DNA of 64,000 nt, from assembly GCA_029582155.1 (NCBI GenBank), contig CM055905.1, positions 3,523,920-3,587,919 of the forward strand, read 5' to 3'. Positions 13,338 through 28,300 of this stretch are shown here, one piece after another. The DNA is from Panopea generosa. Lineage: Eukaryota; Mollusca; Bivalvia; Adapedonta; Hiatellidae. A program made the position numbers and the translations under genes. Every line of letters begins with the position of its first letter. The stretch's first letter is position 1. The notes beneath the pieces were generated by a model. That model searched no databases. It was not told the DNA's origin and saw nothing but the letters and a program-made list of their open reading frames with translations.

Positions 13338-16300
13338 TAAAATGAAAATCTTACCGATACAATTTGGGAGCGCAGGTCGCCATCTTCCATATACACAGAC
13401 ACTGCTTGAGTACCTCATTATTGCATCGTGAAGTCGATCTTTCTTGCAGAATATAATAATTGACTTTCGATAGGACACGCGCTGACCACGTTCTAAGTCA
13501 CGTGTATCGAATCCATGCCGTAAACGATAAACAGATCGGTTGTACCTGTCGTCACGTGGTATGTAGCAGTCCTTGGACGCTGTCGTAAAATAGGAAAAAG
13601 TAACTGTTGAATTGATTATAGTATAGCCCGCGCTATAAATGGTATTTTATGCAATATATGAGGGACGAGTTGCGGTAATCTGGCAGTTAGCAAACTAAAA
13701 AATCAGAGGCTCCTGGTTCGATTTCCAGAGGGGTCGGGTCATGCCCAGCTGTAACAAACAAACTGTCTCGTACAGACAAGGTGATGTGAAAATATGCCAT
13801 AAAAATGCTAAAGAGCAGTCAGCCCGTGTGAAGAAAGCCGTACCATTTGCACATAGAGCATCTCATTAAAAATGTTAAATCTGCGATTCGAATCTCCGTA
13901 AGTATTCCTCAGAGAATAGGAAATGCGGCATTTTGCCAGAGTGAATTTTTAACTTGAACACGAATTCGAACACGAAGTAGAATAATGAAAGAAAGAATGA
14001 AATCAAAGTCATTACCAAGTCTGCGGAGTGTACGGAAAGAGGAAAAGTGGTATGTCTAAAATGGTTGACAAATATACGTTACTTGCCAGAATAGTCAGAC
14101 TTTCCTTAGAACATTTTATTTTAGATTTGTTTCTTGATCTTTACTTGATATTTTTTTGTGATTTACATCGTACACATGCAGTGTTACTTCAAGTTTTACT
14201 GTGAAAACGGGGGTAGAGCGAGGGTGGCTGCAACCGTTAACCAGTTTTAATCTCCCCAGTGGCTTATTTTGCTACTGGCCATTCTAAGGTAATAATCCAT
14301 GTTGTCACATATTCTCTATGATTATTGTTCTAATTATAATTATTCAATGTCAATTTCAACATGTGTATTTTATTGGTATGGACAGTGTTCATTCACCGAA
14401 ATATAAGTTGATTTTACGATCTTGCAATTTGATTTATAAATAAATTATGATTGATTGATTAATTGAATGTTTAGAGTCATTTTTATGCCATCGAGGCTAA
14501 CAGACGATCAGCTAACCTAACCACTGTTTCCTGAGATTACCCAGTACTCGAGCACACCCCATCTCCGCAAGTAACTGATAACTGTCCCACTTGAATCAGT
14601 GGTGAGAGACGAATGATAATGAGACACAATGTCGTTTATCAATCATCACGGAGACTGCTGCCGGGCAATAAACTATGAAAATGACTATATAATCTCGATT
14701 GTGAAGCAGTACGTAATATAAAGTTATACGTAAAGTGACAAATTTATTCGATGTACTCATATTGTGTATTTATTATAATCTTCTCAAGATTGAAATGTTT
14801 CATGTAACAAGTGTAAATCCTTTTTATAAGCCAACTGAATGTAAAGGGCGATGGCCATTGTAAATGTTTATACCTAATAAGGAATTGACAATTACAAATA
14901 TTATGTATATTGGTTATGTTTATGCGGCTACAGAAGCCGTGTCCTCCGAATGCTAGGTACCTTGGTGGTCATATATTAGCTCATTGGCTGGTGAGACTTT
15001 TTAATCAGCAATTCACTTCCTTAACTTAAAATTTCTTTCTTTGGGTTAACTTCATTAATACAATATCCCCATTCAATGCAATTCAATGGAATGCAGGTAA
15101 ATTCTATCCATGGCCAATTCCGTTTAAGTGAAAGTGTTGGATATAGACATGCTAATGTCCCCAAACACAATATCCCCATCCAATGTAATTCCATGGAATG
15201 TAGGAAAATTCTATCCGTGGCCAAGTCCGGTTAAGTGAAAATGTTGGGTTTAGACATGCTAATGTCACAAACACAACACCCCCAATCCAATGCAATTCCA
15301 TGAAATGTAGGAAAATTCTATCCATGGCCAATTCCGTTTAAGTGTAAGTGTTGGATATAGACATGCTAATGTCCCAAACACAACATCCCCATCCAATGTA
15401 ATTCCATGGAATGTAGGAAAATTCAATCCGTGGCCAAGTCCGGTTAAGTGAAAATGTTGAGTTTAGATATTCTAATGTTACAAACACAACATCCCCATCG
15501 AATGCAATTCCATGAAATGCAGGTAAATTCTATCCGTGGCCAAGTCCGTTTAAGTGAAAGTGTTGGGTTTAGACATTCAAATTTCACAAACACAACATCC
15601 CCATCTTATGCCTTCCAATGAAATGCAGGTAAAGTCGACCTGTGGGTGGTCAAGTCCGGTTAATTGAAAGTGTTAGGTTTGGACATGATATTCGTGATAA
15701 CAAACATAAAATTAACAGAATTCAGGCATTTAGTTATATAAGATTCGCCCATCCAAATTACAAATAGAACTTCTACTGCCAGTCACAAGTACGGTTTTAT
15801 TCTATTTGTTTGCACATTGATTACGCTTCATCAGTATTTACATTTGTTCCTTTTTTCATATTCATTCAATTTATATAACTTTGAAATAAATTTCTTGAGA
15901 TGTTATTTTTATTTTGTCTTTTGGTTGAGTTGGGTTTTTCCAAGTTTTTGTTTAAATTGTCGACATCTTTCTTATAACATTTTGACAGTATTGTTAGACG
16001 GCCAAACGTAATTTTATAGCCAACTTACGTTTTATTCAAGGCACAATATAATTCATATTTTCTCTACATGAATACATAAACTGTCTTAACCACACACAGA
16101 TTCCCGAGAGCGACATATACATTTCACACTCAAGAGGCATCCGATTTAGATCAACTGCATTTCGTATAGGAATGAAAAGCATTTGTAGCTTGTCGGAGCT
16201 AAAAGTAACTTTTACAGCATTTCGTATAAGAATGAAAAGCATTTGTAGCTTGGCGGAGCTAAAGGTAACGTTTACTGCATTTCATACCAGAATGAAAAGC

Positions 16301-19300
16301 ATTTGTAGCTTGGCGGAGCTAAAGGTAACGTTTACAGCATTTCATATCAGAATGAAAATCATTTGTAGCTGGGCGACGCTAAAAGTAACTTTTACAGCAT
16401 TTCATATCAGAATGAAAAGCATTTGTAGCTGGGCGGAGTTAAAAGTAACTTTTATAACATTTCATATTAGAATGAAAATCATTTGTAGCTTGGCGGAGCT
16501 AAAAGTAACTTTTACAGCATTTTATATCAGAATGAAAAGCATTTGTAGCTGGGCGGAGCTAAAGGTAACGTTTACTGAATTTCATATCAGAATGAAAAGC
16601 ATTTGCACTTGGGCGGAGTTAAAAGTAACTTTTACTGCATTTCATATCAGAATGAAAATCATTTGTAGCTTGGCGGAGCTAAAAGTAACTTTTACAGCAT
16701 TTCATATCAGAATGAAAAGCATTTGTAGCTGGGCGGAGCTAAAGGTAACGTTTACAGCATTTCATACCAGAATGAAAAGCATTTGTAGATTGGCGGAGTT
16801 AAAAGTAACTTTTACAACATTTCATATCAGAATGAAAAGCATTTGTAGCTAAGCGGAGCTAAAAGTAACTTTAACAGCATTTCATATCAGAATGAAAAGC
16901 ATTTGTAGCTTGGCGGAATTAAAAGTAACTTGTACAGCATTTCATATCAGAATGAAAAGCATGTGTAGCTGGGTGGAGCTAAAAGTAACTTTTACAGCAT
17001 TTCATATCAGAATGAAAGGCATTTGTAGCTGGGCGGAGCTAAAAGTAACTTTTACAGCATTTCATATCAGAATGAAAATCATTTGTAGCTTGGCGGAGCT
17101 AAAAGTAACTTTTACAGCATTTCATATCAGAATGAAAAGCATTTGTAGCTGGGCGGAGCTAAAGGTAACGTTTACAGCATTTCATATAAGAATGAAAAGC
17201 ATTTGTAGCTGGGCGGACCTAAAAGTAACTTTTACAGCATTTCATATCAGAATGAAAATCATTTGTAGCTGGGCGGAGCCAAAAGTAACTTTTACAGCAT
17301 TTCATATCAGAATGAAAATCATTTGTAGCTTGGCGGAGTTAAAAGTAACTTTTACAACATTTCATATCAGAATGAAAAGCATTTGTAGCTGGGCGGAGCT
17401 AAAAGTAACTTTTACAGAATTTCATATCAGAATGAAAAGTATTTGTAGCTCGGCGGAGCTAAAGGTAACGTTTACTGCATTTCATATCAGAATGAAAAGC
17501 ATTTGTAGCTGGGCGGAGTTAAAAGTAACTTTTACAACATTTCATATCAAAATGAAAATCATTTGTAGCTTGGCGGAGCTAAAAGTAACTTTTACAGCAT
17601 TTCATATCAGAATGAGAAGCATTTGTAGCTGGGCGGAGATAAAAGTAACGTTTACTGCATTTCATATCAGAATGAAAAGCATTTGTAGCTGGGCGGAGTT
17701 AAAAGTAACTTTTACAACATTTCATATCAGAATGAAAATCATTTGTAGCTGGGCGGAGCTAAAAGTAACTTTTGCAGCATTTCATATCAGAATGAAAAGC
17801 ATTTGTAGCTTGGCGGAGCTAAAAGTAACGTTTACTGCATTTCATACCGGAATAAAAAGCATTGGTAGCTTGGCGGAGCTAAAAGTAACGTTTACAGCAT
17901 TTCATTTCAGAATGAAAAGCATTTGTAGCTGGGCGGAGCTAAAAGTAACTTTTACAGCATTCCATATCAGAATGAAAAGCATTTGTAGCTTGGCGGAGCT
18001 AAAAGTAACTTTTACAGCATTTCATATCAGCATAAAAAGCATTTGTAGCTGGGCGGAGCTAAAGGTAACGTTTACTGCATTTCCTATAGGAATGAAAAGC
18101 ATTTGTAGCTGGGCGGAGCTAAAGGTAACGTTTACAGCATTTTATATAAGAATGAAAAGCATTTGTTGCTGGGCGGAGCTAAAAGTAACTTTTACAGCAT
18201 TTCATATCAGAATGAAAATCATTTGTAGCTTGGCGGAGCTAAAAGAAACGTTTGCAGCATTTCATATCAGAATGAAAATCATTTGTAGCTGTGCGGAGCT
18301 AAAGGTAACTTTTACTGCATTTCATATCAAAATGAAAAGTATTTGTAGCTGGGCGGAGTTAAAGGTAACTTTTACAGCATTTAATATCAGAATGAAAAGC
18401 ATTTGTAGCTGGGCGGAGCAAAAGGTAACTTTCACTGCATTTCATATCAGAATGAAAAGCATTTGTAGCTGGGCGGAGCTAAAGGTAACTTTTACAGCAT
18501 TTCATATCAGAATGAAAATTATTTGTAGCTGGGCGGAGCTAAAGGTAACGTTTACAGCATTTCATATCAGAATGAAAAGCATTTGTAGCTGGGCGGAGCT
18601 AAAGGTAATGTTTACTGCATTTCATATCAGAATGAAAAGCATTTGAAGCTTGGCGGAGCTAAAGGTACCGTTTATAGCATTTCATATCAGAATGAAAATC
18701 TTCTGTAGCTAGGCGGAGTTAAAAGTAACTTTTACAGCATTTCATATCAGAAAGAAAATCATTTGTAGCTTGGTGGAGCTAAAGGTAACGTTTACTGCAT
18801 TTCATACCAGAATGAAAAGCATTTGTAGCTTGGCGGAGCTAAAAGTAACTTTTATAGCATTTCATATCAGAATGAAAACCATTTGTAGCTGGGCGGAGCT
18901 AAAAGTAACGTTTACTGCATTTCATATCAGAATGAAAAGCATTTGTAGCTTGGCGGAGCTAAAAGTAACGTTGACAGCATTTCATATCAGAATGAAAATC
19001 ATTTGTAGCTGGGCGGAGCTAAAAGTAACTTTTACAGCATTTCATATCAGAATGAAAAGCATTTGTAGCTGGGCGGAGCTAAAAGTAACGTTTACAGCAT
19101 TTCATATCAGAATGAAAATCATTTGTAGCCTGGCGGAGCTAAAAGTAACTTTTACAGCATTTCATATCAAAATGAAAAGCATTTGTAGCTGGGCGAAGCT
19201 AAAGGTAACGTTTACTGCATTTCATATCAGAATGAAAAGCATTTGTAGCTGGGCGGAGTTGAAAGTAACTTTTACAGCATTTCATATCAGAATGAAAATC

Positions 19301-22300
19301 ATTTGTAGCTTGGCAGAGCTAAAAGTAACGTTTGCAGCATTTCATTTCAGAATGAAAAGCATTTGTAGCTGGGCGGAGCTAAAGGTAACGTTTACACCAT
19401 TTCATATCAGAATGGAAATCATTTGTAGCTTGGCGGAGCTAAAAGTAACTTTTACAGCATTTCATATCAGAATGAAAAGCATTTGTATCTTGGCGGACCT
19501 AAAAGTTACTTTTACTGTATTTAATATTAGAATGAAAATCATTTGTAGCTGGGCGGAGCTAACAGTAACTTTTACAGCATTTCATATCAGAATGAAAAGC
19601 ATTTGTAGCTGGGCGGAGCTAAAATTAACTTTTACAGCATTTCATATCAGAATGAAAAGCATTTGTAGCTTGGCGGAGCTAAAAGTAACTTTTACAGCAT
19701 TTCATATCAGAATGAAAATCATTTAGCATTTCGTATAAGAATGAAAAGCATTTGTAGCTGGGCGGAGCTAAAGGTAACGTTTACTGCATTTCATATCAGA
19801 ATGAAAATCATTTGTAGCTGTGCGGAGCTAAAAGTAACTTTTACAGCATTTCATATCAGAATGAAAATCATTTAGCATTTCGTATAAGAATAAAAAGCTT
19901 TTGTAGCTGGGCGGAGCTTAAGGTAACGTTTACTGCATTTCATATCAGAATGAAAATCATTTGTAGCTGGGCGGAGCTAAAAGTAACTTTTACAACATTT
20001 TATATCCTAATGAAAAGCATTTGTAGCTGGGCGGAGCTAAAAGTAACGTTTAATTTGCTACCTGTTCGACCTTTGGCGCTAAAAAATCCCTCACGTGGCG
20101 TTTGTTTTCAAGTTGCCTTAAACGTTAGTTGTTCCCACCACAGTATTACATGTATAATCAGCATTTTAATATCAAAATGAAGAAAGCAATATTATATTCC
20201 GATTTAAAATAATAGGACTAGTTTTATTTTTCTTCTTTTATTTCAGAACGTTACCTAGCATTGATTTATATAAGAATATCATGTGTTGAAAGGTCATTAT
20301 TTCGTTTATATTTTATCAAAGTACTTATTCATTGTTTTTAGCGGCCATCAATCTCTATCCACTACGCTACCGTTCCGTTCAGTAGTTTTGAAAATGACCA
20401 CAGAATATGTAATGCTGGTATTACAGTTTAAGTCAGTTTTGTCTCCATGATTAAGAATTGATGGATCGAATCGCATCGTTGTCACTGGTCAGATTGATTA
20501 CATGTTATTACCCTACAAAATATAATTTGTTGAACGGACCAGCTCATCCAAATTGGTTCGTTAAATTCCAATGTCGGGATAGTCACCTTTGAGCACGTTG
20601 ATTGGTCAATTGCTTCAACTGAAAGTTTGGATGACGTCACAGGTTATAAGCATTCAGTTGCTTTGAATTGTGGGACAGACATAGAATTCCCTGCCTTTTC
20701 AATGAATATTAATTGACCTGATTCGAGTTTTATCAGGTTCTGATATATTATATTAAAATGTATTACTCTGCAAAATAAAAACACTACCACGGATTAATGC
20801 AAAACTGTTTCCATTCATCTGATTCCATTGTTGTTGTATGGTGTTAAGCGTCGCTTTCAACCATTTTTCAGTCATATCGCGACGGTGTCTATTTAATTTA
20901 GAACATTACACTGAGGTATCATGCCGCAGACACATGGTATGATACCAGTCACATTATATTGACACCGGGCCGACCAGTCCTAGAATTTTCCTCTATATGC
21001 TGAGCATCAAGCAAGAAATTCTTTGGTATGACCCAGTCGGGGATCGAACCCACGACCTACCGTAAGCGAAGCGGACACTCTACTACTAGACCACACTGCG
21101 GTATTTGATACCATTGTAAACATAGAGCTTAGAACCTGCTGTAGATATTTATAAGTCGACCGTGCGACCTGTCGACTCTACTTCGGATTTTGGAAGTAGT
21201 AACTGGAGCGATGTAATAAATGGAGCAGTAATGTTTTGATTGATCGATTGATTGATTGATCGATTGATTGTTTCTTTGATTGATTGAACATTAAGCATCA
21301 TTTTAATGCCATCGCGGGCAAACAGAGGTTTCCTGGAATCCTGAAAGGTTAACCAGTACTAGAGCACACCCCAATCTCCGCAAGAAACTGATAACTTCTC
21401 CACTTGAATCAGCGGTTAGAGACGAATGATAATGAGACACAATGTCGTATATCAATCATCACGGAGACTGTTGCCAGGCGGGGACTCGAACTCACGACCC
21501 TGGTTATGTTTTGAATGAGTGAAAAACATATAATAATTGTTACTATGATTTACATACGTTTTTCACATGCTGATAATGACAATGGATTGATGCTATAAAT
21601 TAGCTAAAGCATAACATTATGGTTTGTTATAATAGTTTGCTTGTTTCAGTATTGGAAAGACATAATGACAGGCCCTTGTGTGTTTGGTTGCCGATTATTA
21701 GAACACGATTTATATGTATAGATATGGAAAATAAGATCGCTGGTATCTTCATAATAAGCGAATACATAGTCTGTAGGACGGACCCAGCATTCCCGATTGG
21801 GTCCGTTAAATAGCAATTTTGGGAAAGCCACGTTTGAGCACGTTGATTGGTCAGTTTTAGCTGAACATGTGACTTCACAGTTTAGCAAGCGTTCAACTTC
21901 TATGAATTGTGGGACAGGCATAGAATTCCCTACTTTTTCATTGGTGGTTCATTCTGGGATAGACTAACCAAGTACATGTAATTATCTAGTTTGCAATGTT
22001 GGTTTACAAGGCAGGCAGCATCTAGCCTGTTTACATCAATGCTGTATAATTGTTCAATCTTACAATGGTGTGAACTATGCTTTGCATTAATATTTTCTTA
22101 TTTTTTGCTGTCATTTGGATGTTGACATTGCTATGGAATGTAAAAGTGGTGTGAGAAATGAATACTTGAACCCAGTAATATCAGATAAACATGTGAACAA
22201 GGCCTACCACATAATGTCATATCCGGCAGACGAATGTTTTGTATTCCACTTGAAATTTACTTTCACACTAACCCTAATTATCTCCAATATTGAAGAGTTA

Positions 22301-25300
22301 CATCTTAACTTCTATTTTCTGCCATATCCGGTATGCATATTACACATGAACTTGATGACTAAACCCATTCAGACCGCAGCGTGATCTAGTGATAGAGCGT
22401 CCACCTCGCATGTGTAAGGTTTTGGGTTCGATCTCTGATCGGGTCATTTCAAAGACTTTAAAAATGATACTAGAAGCTTCCTCGCTTGACGCTCAACATT
22501 GAGAGGAAAGTTCTAGGTCTGGTCGGCCCGGTGTCAGTATAATGTGGTTGGGTATCATACCATGTGTCTGCGGCATGATATTCCAGTGTGACAGCGCTCA
22601 GAATACTGTCGCCAGCAGACACCGTCACGATATGACTAAAAAAGTGTTGAAAGCGACACTAAAAACCATACAACAACAACTACAACAACTAAACCCATCC
22701 GAACAGTTGCAACTTGCGATATCAGCTTATATGAGAAATTGCGACGTATATTAACATGGTAGCGAACCTACACGATCTTATGCTATGGAGTGGTGTAAAT
22801 AATTGCAACGGCGTATTTTTGTAAATGACACCATTCCATACTATTGTTGTTCTAATGAGAACAATATGCAATTGTATTTTTCACAAAAGAAATACGAGTT
22901 TGATCACTTGACATCACCGATAGTCTCCATACACAGATGGCGTTCGACTTTGTCTCGCCTACTTAAATGTAACTGAGGACTTTTCCTACGATATTTAAAC
23001 AACTCCATAGCATTAAGTCACGTGGGGTCGCCAACGTGATTAAAGATGTTTACTCTTTTCATACACACTAAAGTGTTTGGAATTTAAAGGGACACACTAA
23101 CATGTTCTTGCATTTAAAAACGAACAATAACAAGTGTGGAATTAAAGCGACATGCCGCAATTTTGAATTATTTCTGGATAAATATATATATTTACTCGGA
23201 CATGATGAAAAAAGTTAAAACATAACAATTTGTAAACAGACCTTTTTTCAGTCTGAGAGGCAAATTAAGTGTAAGTTTTTATTAACATTCGCGCTTTGAA
23301 CTGGTCATGTTGATGAGCAGTTCCGAGAGCTCTGCTATACTGAATTACGAGTATATCCATTTTCATTAATTTCCAAGCTTGATTTCATATTTTTATTGGA
23401 TTCAAAATTAATATTGATTTGTATTTTAAAGGTGTTTTGCACTTATTTCCAAACCTAGCGTTACACGGCTACTTAAAAAAATGGTAATGTTTAATATAAA
23501 AACATAATTTCTTAGATATAAAAATTCATATAGAACATCTAGGAAATAGTTAATTCCATATTTGATTATTGTCGTGTATAACTTTAATATGTTTTTCCTG
23601 ACGATTTTTGTCAATATGACAGTGACATAGAATGTTTAATGTTACTGTAGAGTCACCACCTGTAGGTCTGTGTCTACGAGGTAATTCAAGTGTACGTACT
23701 GAGAGAAAAAGAAGACAGAAGACAACAAAGCTCGCCTATGGGATAAAACTCACCACCTGTACAAAGATTGAGATAAGAGGCAAACACCAAAATTGAAACG
23801 CAGCTAAACGCAAAAATTTAACCCGAGTGTCTACAGACGACGCCGACGACGACGCCGGTGACATTGCAATAGCTCTCCTGGACATTCGTCCCGGCGAGCT
23901 AAAAAGGGTTATTGTTGTTTATTTTGAAGCTTTATCCATAATTGTGTTAATGTTTTCATAGATTGTTCTAAGGAAGTAATTTCCTGAAATTTTCGGAAGG
24001 CACTTACTATCGAATTCCAGAAGACTTGTCTGTCTAATTCAGTTTAGAATAGCCTTAAATTCGGATAGCTTTCGTACTTATATACATAAGAGCATGTAGC
24101 TATAGCGCTATAACAATTAAAATGCTGGTTATAGTATTATATACCATATTGCAGAAAAAAAACACGAAAAACAACTGTATCAAAACAAAGCTATATGTCG
24201 TGCTGATGATGATAAGATAATAATAATGATAACAACAATAATGATAACAACAATAATGATAATAAATAAACAAAACTGAAGGGAGTAATATCGTGCAGGA
24301 CACGCATAACCTTTTTCAAATAAGTTTACCGCCATTTTTCATCATATTGCAGGTTTTGCATGTATATACATGCAACTTCCAGTTGTTTGATATAGGAATA
24401 ATTCCGAATGAATAACCACAGGAAACTGCAAACTCTCACATTAAATTCGTTTGAATTGAATTAGACTCGAACCCTCGACTTTGGCCCACTTGGCGATTGA
24501 GGACCTTTATAGATAGCGGACGTTTCTCTATCTTACCTATCATCCGCAAAAGGAATGCATTATGGGTAGTAAATATTTTATGGTGCAATTACCGCGGCAA
24601 TACGTTTGATCAGATTACGGAAACCAATTTGTAAAATTTAGATGGTATGAACGGCGCGTCTAACTGACATATCTGGTATATGATAATTATATGGCACATG
24701 GTGCAAGTTCTCTGAATAACGGGGTTTAGAAACAGTTGGATATATCCTGTTTACGTTTTATACGTGTGTAAGTCAGTGATAGATTACAAATGGCACATGG
24801 TAATTTTTCCCTTCGAACGTTTTCTGAAAACTACATATCTACATAAAACAAATTAAAAATTAGAATACTGCAATGTGTGTGGGTGTTTGTGAGGGTGTTT
24901 GGGAATGGGGGTTTGGTTGGTGTGTGTGCAGAGCCGTAATTTCGGATATGGGGCGAGGCATAAATATACTGAACTGAACAGCTTACCCGCCACCTGATAT
25001 TGTATGTACCTGATATTTTATGTATTTTCTCATAAATATCAAAGACATTTCCTTGAAATTTGGAAAAAAAACGCGAACATGTAAAATCAATACATAAAAG
25101 TATATTTATGTCGTATAGCGCTTGTACGATATTCTGAATATACTACGTCACTTTTAATGCGGTCATATGCTCAAAATAGTACAAACCGTCACGTGACCAA
25201 ATTTCGGACAAACAATGGCAGCCAGTGACGCGTTTACCGTTATCACACTTAAAAAAAATGATGTTCCCGGGGCTAAATTCGTTGATGAATCGATTGAAAA

Positions 25301-28300
25301 TCACTCAACACTCAGATAATGAGGTGGCTTGAATGCAGAGGACTTCCTAAAACTGGTGATCGAAGCAAGTTGCTGAAAAGGTGAGAATGATATCCACGCC
25401 GTAATCATAAACAATCGCTGTTTTCTGTATTCGCCAATAGAGATTTATATTGTGTATTTGCGCATGTAAATGACTGATTATAAATATATTTCGAATTTAA
25501 CATTATACAGAGAGTCTTTGGAACATTGATTTGTGCAAAACTAGAGGTGTAACAGCTCTTCAGTCTAGCTCGGAGCTCGTAGTAGCTTATTAAAATACCC
25601 CACCCACATGTGCTTATATGTAGTTTATTGTTAGTAAATTATCTAATCCTTGAATTTGAGAACAAGCGATTAAAATAGAGCTCTTCTGCACACTTTCTTA
25701 ACATTATGACTCCCAAATTGTTTATCAAATACATAATTATGTTCTCATGGAAGTAAATTAATAATTTACTCCTGTATATTTTCATAGTACACAGTTGCAT
25801 TGAAGCGTGTTCAAAACAGTGAAGAATTAAATACAAAAAATGTTGTGGTGTCTTGGAAGAGCTAATCAATTTAACAGTATGTTGATGCCTTTACTTGAGT
25901 TTAAGTATGACGAATATGAAATTGATACTGGTCGTGAAACTTTACTTAAAAAACAGTCCGACATACTGTTGGACAGCTTAAAAATTAAACATGACAGTAA
26001 TTTTTACCCTGTTGAGGTTTTAGAAAACGAGGGTGACGAACAATGGTTTAACCAGGGTGACGAACAATGGTTTAACCAGGGTGACGAACAATGGTTTAAC
26101 CAGAGTGACGAAGAATGGTTTAACCAGCGTGACGAAGAATGGTTTAACCGGGGTGACGAAAAATGGTTTAACCAGCGTGACGAAGAATGGTTTAACCAGC
26201 ATGACGAAGAATGGTTTAACCAGCGTAGACTACGCATAACCGCATCACATTGTAAAAAAGTGGCTAATTTTAAGTCTGTGTCTGCTATTTCTAACTTTTT
26301 AAAAGGCAAACTTTGGAATACAGACATGTAACTTCAAGTGCTATGGCATATGGTATTTCCAATTAAGTCATAGCTAGGCAATCATACCAAGCTTCCCAAG
26401 ATTGTTCTATGCTAAAGGTCATTAAACCTGGCTTCTGGGTTTGTAGTGCTTACACAGAGCTAGGGGCTAGCCCAGATGGCCTTATTTTGGACCTAAATGA
26501 ACCAACTCGATATGATGTATTGGAAATAAAATGTCCCAAAGTACTTGAAGGCAAAACAATTTCAAATTTTAAAGATGTACTGTCACAAAAACAGGTCAAG
26601 CAGTTCCCTTTAGAACATCTTCCTTCAGGAGAGATAGTATTGAAAACCTGTCATGCATACTATTATCAAATTCAAATGCAAATGGGAGTCATGGGTCTCA
26701 AATACTGCGATTTTGTAGTTTGGTCTTGCAAAAAGCTGTTTGTAAAATGTGTGCGATTTGATGAGGATTTTTGGGCGACTTTGAAGGAGAAACTTGTTAA
26801 ATTTCATCACTTTTACATGTGCCCAGATTATTTTTGAAATGAGAATTCCCCGTGAACTGCCACCCTATCAAATGTAATATATACATTGTTATATACTTCT
26901 GTATGTATATGTCATGTTGCATATACATATACATTTAACAGAATAAATATCTATTCTGACAAATTATATGTTCAATATCTTGGAGCAGCCAAAATATATT
27001 ATTTCCTAATGAATTTATCTCATATTCGAGCATATTTAAGCAAAAAAATGAGGGCGTAGATTTATTGTACTCTGAAGAAAAAATCACCTTTAATAACAAA
27101 ATAAAACAAGTAGCATATAGTTACATAATTTATTTTTTATATAATTGATAATGTCAATAGTATGGACAAAATATAAACCTCGAGGCGCTGACAACTTGTA
27201 ACATGTGTAAATCATACAATAAGATCAGGGTCGACACTGTTTGCTTCTTAGACCAAAAACTTTCAGTAACACCCTTTAACCAGAAATAGAAAAATCCTGA
27301 ATTATTATTCTTAGGATAGAACAGTACATTATATTAAATCAACATTTTAAAGGTTAAAAGGAAATAGTTAAAAGTAATTGAGATTGAACTTTCGAAATAA
27401 ATGCAAATAAAGGCACTGAAATTATTATTAACAATAGATAGGAAATATTATTATGACCCTTTATTTTGTTAAAACTGCGCTATGGTAAACACTTATTGTT
27501 CAACCTTAATTTCGACCACCCACGATGTGTTTTATTATGCAAATAGGGCGTCCAAGTTAGATAGACTGTCTAGACATCTATATGCTAATGAATCAAAGTC
27601 GTTCATGACAAAATTGATCACGAGATTCATGTCTAGACATCTATATGCTAATGAAACATAAGAGTTCATGACAAAATTGAGCATGTGATCCATGTTTATA
27701 CAGTCTTCGTTATTCATTCTTGAACACTTATTCCTGATATAATAATCTTTGATTTGATATAAATGAAATTCAATATAATCGTAGGGTTTTTTTTTTGCGA
27801 TATTATTTCATACAAAATTTTAAAATTCTAGGCTGTTTGTTTGGATAGATATCAGGGTCGAATTATTGTAAACGTTTAAAGTCTATCCGGAAAAAACAGT
27901 CATACATACTGCGTAAAAACACATTTGACAGTGTTTTTTTTTGTTTTTTTTTGTTTTTTTCAAAAAGTTATTTTGCTTGAGTTGAAAATTACTTCCATGC
28001 ATTGAAACAAACATAACAAATAAAATATACTTTTAATATTTCGTATTAGTCATAGATTTTAATGTGATTGTTACAATGCTAAACTGTTAGTGAATATTTA
28101 ATTGTTTTAATATGTATTAAATGGAAACATGTTAATGACAACACTATACTCAGATATTTTATTGCTTTTAATGTGTATTACAGCACTAAACTTGAATATT
28201 GAATTGTTTTAAATAATGTTATCTGTGTAGGACGTGCGATAAGGATTTGATATGTCGATAATTTCCTGGAATAATGAAGGTCAGAAGAATTGTTTACCGG

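Noticed and set aside
16172-18646. Long open frames (226 and 584 codons) as a repetitive protein gene
   Set aside because: They follow from a stop-free 60-bp unit; stops appear at several units and there is no splice, promoter or poly(A) context.
25840-26838. Bacterial or phage nuclease gained recently by transfer
   Set aside because: YqaJ domains are widespread in animal mobile elements, and this copy has an upstream spliced SAP exon and eukaryotic base composition.
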